64,000 nt of DNA from Roseburia sp. 1XD42-34 (GTDB taxonomy: Bacteria > Bacillota > Bacilli > Bacillales > Amphibacillaceae): positions 1 through 64,000 of the forward strand of contig NZ_QWLJ01000009.1 in NCBI RefSeq assembly GCF_009917385.1. The letters run 5' to 3'. A program made the position numbers and the translations under genes. Position 1 is the stretch's first letter; every line of letters begins with the position of its first letter. This document shows, piece by piece, positions 9,209 through 17,831 of the stretch. The notes below the pieces were generated by a model. That model did not search any database. It had not been told where the DNA came from and saw only the letters and a program-made list of their open reading frames with translations.

Positions 9209-9931
9209 TTATTTATAATCGGTAACGAGATGCTCCTTGTCAGGAACTACATGATAAATCATGATTGGACGCCCGACAGTTAAGTATTCTAGCTCTGAGG
9301 CTAAATAGCCAATCTCATCTAAATATTGCAAGTACTTCCTTGTTGAAATTCGCGATAAATGAATACTTGTAGCAATATCCTCTGTAGAAAACGTATCGGT
9401 TTGTTTTTCCACAGCTTGTAACACTTTTTTTAGGGTCAATTTGGATAACCCTTTAGGGAGTGGGGTCAGTATTTCATTACTACTTGAAGATATAGGATTT
9501 CTTTCCTTGATTAGTAATTGGTCTAACGTTTCCTGATCGGTTTTCTCCACACTTGTTGTTAATCTATGGTATTGCAAAAAGTTTTCGATTGCGACCTTAA
9601 ATCGCTCATACGTAAAAGGTTTGATAAGAAAGTCAATGACCCCAGATTCTAACGCCTTTTTAATCGTCGCCATGTCATCCGCAGCTGTAATCATTATGAC
9701 GGGAATTGAAAACTGCTTTTGCCGTAATTCTTGCAGAAAATCAATCCCTGTTTGCCCAGGTAAATAAACATCCAGCAAGATTAAATCAGGTGTTTCCTTC
9801 TCAAGTGCCTCCCATAGTTCGTTAATATTGCTTACAGTGGCAAGTGTATGGAAGCCTTCTGATCGCTCCATGTATTGTTGGTTAATCGTTGCCACCATTG
9901 GGTCGTCCTCAACAATTATTACTTTAATCAT
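9209..9931 (-). CDS. CitB/DcuR-family response regulator
   Basis: 240-residue cytoplasmic regulator. The N-terminal receiver has the acidic pair D9/D10, phospho-acceptor D54 (LLDVYLPG) and K104 (KPFTY). The C-terminal part (about 170-230) contains a helix-turn-helix (TEDIATSIHLSRISTRKYL) typical of the CitB/MalR branch, which controls genes for citrate, malate or fumarate use. It overlaps the end of its kinase gene by 8 nt, so the two are translationally coupled. The start ATG has TGGAGGAACG upstream. By position it should control the duplicated permease/dehydrogenase cassettes; this is inferred from context. Confidence 0.88.
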   Translation of the reverse strand: MIKVIIVEDDPMVATINQQYMERSEGFHTLATVSNINELWEALEKETPDLILLDVYLPGQTGIDFLQELRQKQFSIPVIMITAADDMATIKKALESGVIDFLIKPFTYERFKVAIENFLQYHRLTTSVEKTDQETLDQLLIKERNPISSSSNEILTPLPKGLSKLTLKKVLQAVEKQTDTFSTEDIATSIHLSRISTRKYLQYLDEIGYLASELEYLTVGRPIMIYHVVPDKEHLVTDYK

Positions 9932-11642
9932 CTTCGTTCCTCCAGTTGAATGGGACTTCTATGCGGAAAGAGCTTCCCTTTCCAAGTTTCGACTGGACAT
10001 CTATAAGCCCATCATAATGAGTTACAATGGATTGAATGGCGTCCAATCCATAGCCTCTATTTCCCCCTTTGGTTGAATAACCACGTTCGAATATTTTTGG
10101 CAAAACATGCTCTTCAATGCCTAAGCCTGTATCTTGTACTTCAATTATAATGACACCTTCATCTGCATCGTATTGGAGGAAGAGGGTGACGTGCTTTTTA
10201 GAGCTATTCTGCACAGCTTCTTTGGCATTGTCGAGGAGAATTCCCATGGAGAGCAATAAGTCATGTAGCATCTCGCCTATTTTTATAGCCGGAAAATGAG
10301 AATCCTCATCAATGGTTAAGGTAACACCTTGTTCCTCCAGTTCACTTGTTTTTCCAAGTAAGAAACCTGCTATCGCTGAGCTTTTAATTTTATCTGTAAC
10401 AAAACCGATTTCTCGGTGGTAATTATGGTTGAGTACACGGACAAAGTGATGCACATCTGCGTATTTTTCCAGTTCAATTAAGCCTAAAATGGTGTGGAGC
10501 TGATTCATAAATTTATGATTCTGTGCACGTAATGAATCAATGTATTGCTCCGTCCCGCTAAGCTCACGGATGAGATGCTGTAGTTCGGATTGATCATATA
10601 ATGTTGCCACTGCGCCATAGATATTCTTATCAATATAGACAAGTTGTACATTGACAATAAATTCGAAATGATTAATGACCATAACTCGATTAGCAATGGG
10701 TTTTTCGGTTTCAAATACGTTGTCAAAAATTAAAGAAAATACTTTTTCACTTAGATAGCCATCATGAATTGCGTGGGAGGCGGCTTCCGTTTTATGCAAT
10801 AAATTGTTGAAATTGACATTTTCTAAAAGTACCTTTCGTTTTGGAGAAACGGCAATGATTGCTTCATTTACTGAATCGATTATAATTTCCTTTTCTTTCA
10901 TATGGGCAACGATTTGTTTGGGTTCAAGACCTAGCAGCACTTTTTTTAAATAACGGGCTAAATATAATGCACCGATGATTCCTACTAAAAGTCCGCAGCC
11001 TAATCCAATATATAAATTTTTACGAGCATTCCATAACTCATCATTGATTGTTTGTTGCACATAACCTACACAAACAATTCCGATTTGCTCACCTTCTTCA
11101 TTCCAAATCGGTGTAAAAAAGCGAGTGCCTTCTCCAAGAATGCCGATATGCCTGGAGTAATGTTCGGCGCCGTTTAGTGATTTACTGGCATCTTCAACAT
11201 TTGAAAAGGTTCCTCCAATCACACTCTGATCCGGATGTGATTTACGAATGAGGTCATTATCTAAAACAACGACAAAGCTGACACCAGTTGCATCCATTAC
11301 TTCATTGGCGTAGTTTTGAATGGTCGGGTCAGCTGGTGAGTCTTCTACTTTGTTAACCACACGGATATCCTTAGCAACCATTCTAGCCACATTTGCTATT
11401 TTATTTTTAACCGTCCGATGCTCCCGCTCCAATACATAATTATCTAAAAGAATGGCTGAAGCAATTAAAGAAGCAAGCACAGATGATAAAACGAGCAAAG
11501 TTGTCATTTTCTTTAATGAAAGTCGAGCTAGCCACTTATCTTTAATATTGTCCAGATCCTTTCTGTTTTTTACTTGAAGATCACGCCGAAAGGTTCCCGT
11601 TTTGGAAAGCGTGAGGATGCTATTAACTTGGGAACATATCAC
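9924..11642 (-). CDS. CitA/DcuS-family sensor histidine kinase
   Basis: Membrane sensor of about 570 residues. The first membrane helix is at 46-68. An extracytoplasmic Cache/PAS-like sensor domain spans roughly 75-200, with the GEGTRFFTPI motif usual in dicarboxylate/citrate sensors. The second helix is at 210-230, a cytoplasmic PAS near 245-350 and the phospho-acceptor H376 in LRAQNHKFMNQLH. The ATPase domain has N-box NAKEA and GNRGYGL. It probably senses an organic acid and phosphorylates the regulator at 9209. The start is uncertain: the longest frame begins with a GTG at 11642 that lies inside a family 2 repeat (11584-11743) and has no ribosome site, and none of the downstream candidates (for example M46) has a good one either. 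The first 20 or so codons may be repeat-derived or untranslated. Confidence 0.82.
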   Translation of the reverse strand: MICSQVNSILTLSKTGTFRRDLQVKNRKDLDNIKDKWLARLSLKKMTTLLVLSSVLASLIASAILLDNYVLEREHRTVKNKIANVARMVAKDIRVVNKVEDSPADPTIQNYANEVMDATGVSFVVVLDNDLIRKSHPDQSVIGGTFSNVEDASKSLNGAEHYSRHIGILGEGTRFFTPIWNEEGEQIGIVCVGYVQQTINDELWNARKNLYIGLGCGLLVGIIGALYLARYLKKVLLGLEPKQIVAHMKEKEIIIDSVNEAIIAVSPKRKVLLENVNFNNLLHKTEAASHAIHDGYLSEKVFSLIFDNVFETEKPIANRVMVINHFEFIVNVQLVYIDKNIYGAVATLYDQSELQHLIRELSGTEQYIDSLRAQNHKFMNQLHTILGLIELEKYADVHHFVRVLNHNYHREIGFVTDKIKSSAIAGFLLGKTSELEEQGVTLTIDEDSHFPAIKIGEMLHDLLLSMGILLDNAKEAVQNSSKKHVTLFLQYDADEGVIIIEVQDTGLGIEEHVLPKIFERGYSTKGGNRGYGLDAIQSIVTHYDGLIDVQSKLGKGSSFRIEVPFNWRNEDD

Positions 11643-11743
11643 CTAAATTCCCGATGTATTTAGGAGCCTTTAGGTATAACGTTGTGGTTTATCCATCAAT
11701 AAAAGTGGAAGACGCCCCCATTGATGGAAGGCCCACTTTATTG
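11584..11743 (+). repeat. Family 2 dispersed repeat (copy 2J), overlapping a kinase gene start
   Basis: The 3' two thirds match the family well: ATCACCTAAATTCCC, AGCCTTTAGGTATAAC, CATTGATGGAAGG and CCACTTTATTG. The 5' third is weaker (GATGCTATTAACTTGGGAACA against the usual arm) and runs into the annotated 5' end of the minus-strand kinase gene. Bases 11744-12008 are A+T-rich. They include the imperfect palindrome AATAC-GA-GTATT near 11830 and a TATAAT at 11841 that could belong to the promoter of the next operon. Confidence 0.7.
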
Positions 11744-12008
11744 TAGCAGGAAATAATCTATTCTTCCACTAAGGGGAATAGGGAGGAGGCAAGACCAATT
11801 AGCTTATCATTTGACACTATTTATTATAGAATACGAGTATTATAATAGATATGTAAAATAAAAAACGGGTATTAAGTATGGTCTATTTGCTCTTATTACC
11901 AAAAATAAAAATAAGTTCTTTTGATCCCCGATGGTGAAGAATTGATTTGAAATGGATGCAGTAGTTGGAAAATTAACCACATCCTATTAAAGATTTGGAG
12001 GATAAGTA

Positions 12009-12677
12009 ATGGTGCATGTTTTATATATAGAAGACGAGAAGGAAATAGGTAGTTGGGTGAAGCAAGATTTAATAAGAAGAGGTTACGATGTAACATGGCT
12101 GAAATCTGCTGAAGAAGCAGATAGGCACCTTTCGCATATAGATATTGTTATTTTAGATATTATGTTACCTGGTTTAGACGGGTTTTCGATTGGAAAAAGA
12201 ATGAAAAATGAAAACGGTGATTTGCCAATTTTATTGCTTTCCGCGCGTACCGCTATAGAAGATAAAATAGAGGGTCTTCATTTTGCGGATGACTATTTAA
12301 CCAAACCATTTCATCCAGATGAACTAGTAGCAAGAATAGAAGTGTTATTAAGGAGATATCAAAAAGCGAATGACATTTTAGAAATTGGTCATTTAGAAGT
12401 TCATACTAAAGACATGCGGATTATTGATAGGAAAAAGGAAGCGGACATCTTATTGACAGGAAAACAATACCATTTGTTCCAGTATTTTATTCGTCATCTT
12501 AATCAAGTTCTAACAAAAGAACAACTTTATGAAAGTGTTTGGGGAGCTGATTACATAGAAGGTGATAAAACTTTAATGGTTCACATTAGATATTTACGAG
12601 AAAAGATTGAGGAAAATCCTGCTAAACCTAAAATTATAGAAACGATTCGTGGAATTGGCTATAGGGTGAAGGCATGA
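12009..12677 (+). CDS. OmpR-family response regulator
   Basis: 222 residues. The receiver has phospho-acceptor D50 (VILDIMLPG) and K99 (LTKPF); a winged-helix DNA-binding domain occupies about 125-220 (TGKQYHLFQYF, IRGIGYRVKA). The start ATG has TTTGGAGGATAAG upstream. Its stop overlaps the start of the kinase gene in an ATGA, so the pair is coupled. It precedes an antimicrobial-peptide-type ABC transporter and most likely induces it, by analogy with NisR, SpaR and CprR. Confidence 0.9.
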   Translation: MVHVLYIEDEKEIGSWVKQDLIRRGYDVTWLKSAEEADRHLSHIDIVILDIMLPGLDGFSIGKRMKNENGDLPILLLSARTAIEDKIEGLHFADDYLTKPFHPDELVARIEVLLRRYQKANDILEIGHLEVHTKDMRIIDRKKEADILLTGKQYHLFQYFIRHLNQVLTKEQLYESVWGADYIEGDKTLMVHIRYLREKIEENPAKPKIIETIRGIGYRVKA

Positions 12678-14044
12678 TCAATCTGTTTCGTTCTTTGCAA
12701 GCAAAATATATGTTTATTATTGTAATGGCTGTATGCTTAATCTTCCTGATTCAAACTACTTATACAATATTTGAAGTTTTATGGGAGGCGGAAACTAACG
12801 AATATATGCAACGTGGAAATATGACTAACTATGATGAAATAGAGGAAAGATGGTATAAAGAAGCAAGGAAATTAGAAGCTTCTCATAACCAAATACATGA
12901 CTTCTTTGAAGAATGGAAACAAAACTATCCAAAAGCGTCTATGTTTTGGGTCGATGGTAATGGATATTTAGCAGAGCAGATGAACATAAAAGAGGGCAGC
13001 TTGCCTTCACAATGGACTCCTGCTTATACGGCAAAATTTATGAAAAGTCGTTATGATGGTGATCCTTTTACTGTTGTTACATTGGTTGGAGAAAGTGAAA
13101 CGAATGGTTTGGTGGTTTTTCAAGTTCCTAGATCCACTTTTCAATCTCTATTACAAAAAATTTACGACCAATATATGATTATTTTTTTCATTGCTATGAT
13201 ATTCATTATTATGGCATTTATCACTATTTCATTTTTGTTTTTCCGCAGGATTCGAGATCGGCTGTTACAATTGCAAGAGGCGATGACGATACGAGATGTG
13301 GATGGGCTTCCCATTCCAATTCATGTAAAAAAGAAGGATGAAGTGGGACAGCTTGAGCAAACTTTTAATCAGATGGTAAGTGAACTGAGGATAAGTAAGG
13401 AAAGAGAGCGAGAAGAAGAACAATTGCGACGAGAACTGATCGCCAATCTATCCCATGATTTACGAACGCCGTTAACGAAAATTCGTGCCCAAATCTATTC
13501 GCTTGCAAGAGAGTGTGAAATCAATAAGGCTAAGCAATCTTTACGAATGTTAGAATTTCATATTATGGATGTTGATAAACTACTTGAAAACTTAGTTTCC
13601 TATACGATTCTGATGGCTAGTAAGTATGAGTTAAATTTAAAAGAAGTGGATATTGTTCGTTTAGTACGTACTTATTTAGCTTCGTGGTATCCTGTTTTTG
13701 AAAAAGAACAATTTTTAATAGAGATTGAGTTAGCCACATTTAAAAAATCGAATTGGTTAGTAGATCCCACTTGGTTTGAACGTATCTTGGATAATTTACT
13801 TCAGAACGTATTACGACACGCTAAAGATGGACTGTATATCGGAGTGAAAACAGTATCGAAAGAAGCGTATGATGCATTCCTCATTATTGATAAAGGTCGA
13901 GGTTTTGAAAAAAAATCTGAACATAAAGGTGCAGGAATAGGTTTATCAATTGTTGATTTGATGGTTAAAGGAATGGGGTTGGATTGGAACATCAAGTCAA
14001 GTGAACATGGAACAACCATAAAGATTAAAAGATATAAACAATGA
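12674..14044 (+). CDS. Sensor histidine kinase of a lantibiotic/antimicrobial-peptide type system
   Basis: 456 residues. Membrane helices at about 12-35 and 168-190 flank an extracytoplasmic domain of about 130 residues. HAMP is at 190-245, HisKA carries H261 (LSHDLRTPL), and a HATPase domain reaches the C-terminus (DNLLQNVLRHA, GAGIGLSIV). Cognate of the OmpR regulator, with which it overlaps by 4 nt. A sensor domain of this size resembles kinases of peptide-inducible systems more than the BceS type, which lacks a sizeable outer domain. The signal is unknown. Confidence 0.88.
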   Translation: MINLFRSLQAKYMFIIVMAVCLIFLIQTTYTIFEVLWEAETNEYMQRGNMTNYDEIEERWYKEARKLEASHNQIHDFFEEWKQNYPKASMFWVDGNGYLAEQMNIKEGSLPSQWTPAYTAKFMKSRYDGDPFTVVTLVGESETNGLVVFQVPRSTFQSLLQKIYDQYMIIFFIAMIFIIMAFITISFLFFRRIRDRLLQLQEAMTIRDVDGLPIPIHVKKKDEVGQLEQTFNQMVSELRISKEREREEEQLRRELIANLSHDLRTPLTKIRAQIYSLARECEINKAKQSLRMLEFHIMDVDKLLENLVSYTILMASKYELNLKEVDIVRLVRTYLASWYPVFEKEQFLIEIELATFKKSNWLVDPTWFERILDNLLQNVLRHAKDGLYIGVKTVSKEAYDAFLIIDKGRGFEKKSEHKGAGIGLSIVDLMVKGMGLDWNIKSSEHGTTIKIKRYKQ

Positions 14045-14431
14045 TTCTAGGAAAGGTATTAGTATCCTTTTGTGGGATCTTTTTTTTGTGCCAAAAATGG
14101 GCGAAATTCAATTACATTCTTTATTAGTGTTAGTTCGTTTTTCTGCTCCATTGAAAAGACCACTTCTTTTCAGCGTAAGAATGTGTTTCGAGCAAGCTGC
14201 ACAGCTCACTCATGTAGTACTATTTTATATACGGGGGTGTGGTAGTTCTGCTAAAATCACCTCAGCTTATAGACACTGGCGAAGTGAAGTAGCACAACGT
14301 GCGATCCTTGAAACTAGTTATCATTAATTGCGTAATTTTCAGATTTTTATATGTGACTTAAACAAAATTTAAACAAACTATATACCTCATTTTAACCTGC
14401 AGCTTATAAGATAGATGTAGAGGTGAAAAGA
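14045..14431. other. Intergenic stretch without a supportable gene
   Basis: A small frame at 14070-14327 has no ribosome site and no recognisable content. An A+T-rich stretch near 14345-14400 should carry the promoter of the ABC operon. No repeat family member is visible here. Confidence 0.5.
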
Positions 14432-15343
14432 ATGGAATATGTCGTGGAAACAAAGAACTTAACAAAACAATTTGGGGAGCAAAAAGCAGTCTCTTCTTTA
14501 AATGTAACCATACCAAGAGGGGAAATATACGGGTTCTTAGGTCCGAATGGCTCAGGAAAGACAACGACCATTCGTATGCTTTTAGGTCTAATGAAACCAA
14601 CTTCAGGGACAATTCATGTGTTTCATAAAGATTTAAAAAAAGATAGAATCCATATTTTAAAAAGGATAGGTTCATTAGTAGAAAATCCATCCTATTATCC
14701 ACATTTAACTGCATATGAGAATTTAGAAGTCTGGAGAAAAATTTTAGGTGTACCTAAGGAGAAAATTCATGAAGTATTACAGATTGTACAATTATCAGAG
14801 GTGACCAATAAAAAAGTAAAAGGCTTTTCGCTTGGGATGAAGCAACGATTAGGAATTGCTGCTTCCCTACTCAATGATCCTGAATTATTAATCTTGGATG
14901 AACCAACAAATGGTCTAGATCCATCCGGCATTATCGAAATACGAAACCTCATGAAACAATTAGCTTCTGAATCAGGAATGACGATTTTAATTTCTAGCCA
15001 TTTATTATCAGAGGTTGAGCAAATTGCCACAAGAGTCGGGATTATTTCAAAAGGGAAAATGCTTTTTCAAGATTCAATGGACAAACTACGAGAGTTATCA
15101 AAGCCTAATATTGCTTTAAGAATTAGTGATGCTAAAAAGGCCTTGCGCTTTATAGTCTCTAAAGGAATAGAAGCGGACTATCGAGATGACCATATTTTTA
15201 TACCTAATCATTCGGATGAGGACGTAGCTGAATTAGTTCAGCAGCTTGTTTACCATAACTTTTTAATTTATCGGGTAGAAGGAAAAAAAAGATCGCTAGA
15301 AGATATTTTCCTCCAAATAACACAGGAGGAGCGGCTGGTATGA
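14432..15343 (+). CDS. Lantibiotic-immunity/bacitracin-type ABC transporter ATPase (BcrA/NisF/CprA-like)
   Basis: 303-residue ATPase. Walker A GPNGSGKTT near 40, Q-loop near 80, signature FSLGMKQR near 135 and Walker B LLILDEPTNGLDP near 157, followed by H-loop SSHLLSE. The C-terminal 80 residues are the extension seen in BcrA/NisF-type ATPases. The start is the ATG at 14432, 7 nt after AGAGGTG; an in-frame GTG at 14423 is part of that ribosome site. First gene of a three-gene transporter operon with 4-nt overlap to the next gene. Expected to expel a membrane-active peptide. Confidence 0.88.
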   Translation: MEYVVETKNLTKQFGEQKAVSSLNVTIPRGEIYGFLGPNGSGKTTTIRMLLGLMKPTSGTIHVFHKDLKKDRIHILKRIGSLVENPSYYPHLTAYENLEVWRKILGVPKEKIHEVLQIVQLSEVTNKKVKGFSLGMKQRLGIAASLLNDPELLILDEPTNGLDPSGIIEIRNLMKQLASESGMTILISSHLLSEVEQIATRVGIISKGKMLFQDSMDKLRELSKPNIALRISDAKKALRFIVSKGIEADYRDDHIFIPNHSDEDVAELVQQLVYHNFLIYRVEGKKRSLEDIFLQITQEERLV

Positions 15344-16056
15344 ATAAAGAGCTTTTATCTTCCGAACTTCTAAAAATAAAACGGAAAGGATTTTGGCTTT
15401 TAACAGTTTTAGGTCCTTTTGGGGTAGTCGCTTTACAAATGATGAATTATGCATATCGGAAGGAGTATTTACTGAAGCAAAGTACCAATGATTGGGAATA
15501 TTACATTCTAAATGTAAGTGGTTTTACTCCGTTTGCTCTTGTGCTAGGGATGGTTATTTTAACTTCTTTTTTAACCAGTATAGAAAATGAAACGAATACT
15601 TGGAAGAAATTGATTTCACTTCCTGTATCAAAAGCAAGTGTATATATAACTAAATTCACATTGCTTGCTAGTCTGTTGTTTCTATCCTCTGTGTTATTAA
15701 TGTTGTTTACTCTATTATATGGGATTTTTCTAGATTTTAATGGGGAGATATTACATGTGACATTATTTCAATATAGTTTTTATCCCTACTTTGCTTCTTT
15801 ACCTGTACTAGCATTGCAATTATGGATTTCTACTGTAAGTAAAAATCAAGCAGTACCAATCACGATTGGTGTTATTGGGGTGATTCTAGTTCTTACCAAT
15901 TCTTACAGTCCTTTTCCAGATTGGATAATTTGGAAATGGCCTTCACTCATGAACCAATGGGATAAACCTATAATAAACGTTGTTTTAGGTATAATTGTAG
16001 GCTGTTTAATTTATATTGTTGGTATGCTTGATTTTATACGAAGGGATGTGAAGTGA
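15340..16056 (+). CDS. Lantibiotic-immunity-type ABC permease (NisE/MutE/CprB-like)
   Basis: 238-residue ABC-2-type permease with about six hydrophobic segments (near 20-38, 52-75, 105-130, 145-165, 170-190, 210-232). It overlaps the ATPase gene by 4 nt (ATGA) and has AGGAGG within the preceding coding sequence. It is related in length and pattern to the following permease; the two probably form the membrane heterodimer, as NisE/NisG do. Confidence 0.82.
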   Translation: MNKELLSSELLKIKRKGFWLLTVLGPFGVVALQMMNYAYRKEYLLKQSTNDWEYYILNVSGFTPFALVLGMVILTSFLTSIENETNTWKKLISLPVSKASVYITKFTLLASLLFLSSVLLMLFTLLYGIFLDFNGEILHVTLFQYSFYPYFASLPVLALQLWISTVSKNQAVPITIGVIGVILVLTNSYSPFPDWIIWKWPSLMNQWDKPIINVVLGIIVGCLIYIVGMLDFIRRDVK

Positions 16057-16791
16057 GTGTTCTCCATTCTTCAGTCAGAGTGGTATAAATTACGCAAATC
16101 AAAGATAATATCTATTGTTTTTGTTGCACCGGCTATTGGCTTTTTGGTTGGCTTAACTTCTAATTTAACTATGTTTGATGGATTGGCAGTGAATCAGTGG
16201 TTACAATCCCTGCTATTAATGAATGGAACTTATGCTTTACTTTTCCTTCCATTAATAACAGGCGTTCTTGCCAGTGTAGTATGTAGGTACGAACACCAGG
16301 CAGGGGGTTGGAAACATTTGTTAGCATTACCTGTAACAAGATCAAAAGTATTTGTATCCAAATATGTTTTATTGCTGGCATTGGTTTTTGCTATCCAGTT
16401 ATTATACCTAGGTTCTATTTATGGGGTAGGTATGATAAATGGTTATACAGATCCTTTTCCTAGTGGATTAATTTGGAAGAGTATCTTTGGTGGTTGGGTA
16501 GCAACCCTCCCGCTATTAGCCTTACAATTGTGGGTGTCTTTAATATTTAAGAATTTTGCTGCCCCGTTAACTATAAATGTAATTGGCACATTGCCAGCGT
16601 TATTAATTGTTAATTCCGAGAGTTTTAGTCCGTACTATCCATGGGTTCAACCCTTTTTTATGATGTATATTGAGGGGGACACAAACGATCTCTTCTTTAT
16701 ACCTTGGGATCAATTCATAGTTGTTGTGGGAGGTAGTTTTGTTTTGTTTTTCTTTGGTGGATTACTATATTTCCAAAGGAAGATGTTTTAG
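16057..16791 (+). CDS. Lantibiotic-immunity-type ABC permease (NisG/MutG/CprC-like)
   Basis: 244-residue permease with six hydrophobic segments. It starts with a GTG directly after the stop of the previous gene, with AAGGGATGTG upstream. Shared features with its neighbour, such as a PLLALQLWVS segment aligned with LPVLALQLWIS, show that the two permeases arose by duplication. Last gene of the operon, followed by a G/C-rich hairpin at 16813. No lantibiotic precursor or modification gene lies nearby, so the set acts as stand-alone resistance. Confidence 0.82.
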   Translation: MFSILQSEWYKLRKSKIISIVFVAPAIGFLVGLTSNLTMFDGLAVNQWLQSLLLMNGTYALLFLPLITGVLASVVCRYEHQAGGWKHLLALPVTRSKVFVSKYVLLLALVFAIQLLYLGSIYGVGMINGYTDPFPSGLIWKSIFGGWVATLPLLALQLWVSLIFKNFAAPLTINVIGTLPALLIVNSESFSPYYPWVQPFFMMYIEGDTNDLFFIPWDQFIVVVGGSFVLFFFGGLLYFQRKMF

Positions 16792-16812
16792 AATCATCTA
16801 AATCACTACATC

Positions 16813-16836
16813 AGTGGGGGAAAGAAAACCCCCGCT
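16813..16836 (+). terminator. Hairpin closing the immunity-transporter operon
   Basis: AGTGGGGG and CCCCCGCT pair over 8 bp (one G-T) around an A-rich loop. There is no long T tract after it, so termination strength is uncertain. Confidence 0.55.
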
Positions 16837-17138
16837 AATTGAAATTAGTTTATTAGAATGGTGAGATGCTTAACAACTGATGCAGTTATATAAAGCTCCT
16901 ATTGGGGGGCGCTTTCTCACCAGCTAGACAGAACGAATATATTTCTAAAAAACTTAACTCTATGATGTAATCATTATTTTTTCTAAAAGTAATAGCATAA
17001 CGCATTTGCTCCTACAAGTTACTGAAGAGATATGTGAAGATTTAAAGATTAAAAGTCGTATGAAATAGCGAAATCATCAATTCAATGGACAGTTTTCGGA
17101 GTAATTTCCGGTCTGACCGTTTTTTATGTCGAAAACTC

Positions 17139-17167
17139 TTGCAAGGTTGCGGAACTACTGATATAAT
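17139..17167 (+). promoter_or_regulatory. Sigma-A promoter of the tRNA-Val gene
   Basis: TTGCAA, 17-nt spacer, TATAAT. The expected transcript starts near 17174 and has a leader that can fold through AATACCG and CGGTATT just upstream of the mature tRNA. The preceding gap 16837-17138 shows no gene. Confidence 0.75.
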
Positions 17168-17250
17168 ACCAGATATGGTCGTGTGAAATACCGAATGCCT
17201 TATCGTTAAGGAAGTTCGTTATAACAACGTTTATACGGTATTTATTATAC

Positions 17251-17323
17251 GATTCCGTAGCTCAGCTGGGAGAGCGCCACCTTGACAGGGTGGAGGTCGT
17301 TGGTTCGAGCCCAATCGGAATCA
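17251..17323 (+). tRNA. tRNA-Val (anticodon GAC)
   Basis: 73-nt cloverleaf. The acceptor GATTCCG pairs perfectly with CGGAATC, with A as discriminator. The D arm is GCTCAGCTGGGAGAGC. The anticodon stem CCACC/GGTGG encloses the loop TTGACAG, so the anticodon is GAC (valine, GUC/GUU). The T arm contains GGTTCGAGCCC. CCA is not encoded. The gene stands alone, and its 3' end is the likely former attachment site of an integrated element (see 17406). Confidence 0.97.
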
Positions 17324-17405
17324 TACTTCAGAACGCTTGGTACGAAGGTATCGAGCGTTTTTGGTATGCTATAGTTTTTTGTTTCAAATCTGTCGTAGTG
17401 ACCAA

Positions 17406-17525
17406 TTACATAAAGTTATCAAAAACTTCACTAGCTTTCTTATCATCCTCTTCTGTTATATGGGGATATAGGTTTCAAATTGTCTGTATGTCTTTATGTC
17501 CTAATCGCTTTTGAACAATCTTCAT
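17406..17525 (-). pseudogene. C-terminal fragment of a tyrosine recombinase (phage/ICE integrase)
   Basis: On the minus strand a 40-codon frame reads KIVQKRLGHKDIQTI, an in-frame TGA, then LYPHITEEDDKKASEV. The RLGHKDIQTI...Y-HIT pattern is the conserved end of phage-type integrases (box II with its His and the region of the nucleophilic Tyr). The rest of the gene is missing and the reading frame has a stop, so it is dead. It lies 83 nt downstream of a tRNA gene, the usual place for such integrases, which indicates a lost mobile element. Confidence 0.75.
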
Positions 17526-17553
17526 GTTTATAAACATTCCTTTCGTTACGCTC

Positions 17554-17600
17554 AAGGCCCAAAACGCTATGAAATATATTTGCGCTTTGGGCCTTTTTAT
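17554..17600 (+). terminator. Rho-independent terminator
   Basis: AAGGCCCAAA...GCG pairs with CGCTTTGGGCCTT, followed by TTTTATTATTTT. It may end transcription from tRNA-Val; no other + strand gene precedes it. Confidence 0.75.
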
Positions 17601-17831
17601 TATTTTAGATTTATAGGGATAGAAAGTTACCTACAAATCACATGGAGGTGAGTGGGTCATTCCAAAAGCTGAGTGACCGCATGTTTATAATTGTAGGTTA
17701 CCTTTCCAAGCACAAATAAGTGTGACTTCGAGCACGCAGACTTACCTTTGTATAAACAATTCTCGTTTATAGCTGGGTGATCATTCAATGCTTTCTGTCT
17801 CTGTATATATAGAAAAGGAGAGCTATCCCTT

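Noticed and set aside
11812..11846. TTGACA and TATAAT upstream of the OmpR-type regulator as a promoter
   Set aside because: The spacer is 23 nt, too long for sigma-A; only the -10 might be used.
14070..14327. 85-codon frame after the kinase gene
   Set aside because: No ribosome site, no domain, odd composition; lies in an intergenic gap between two coherent operons.
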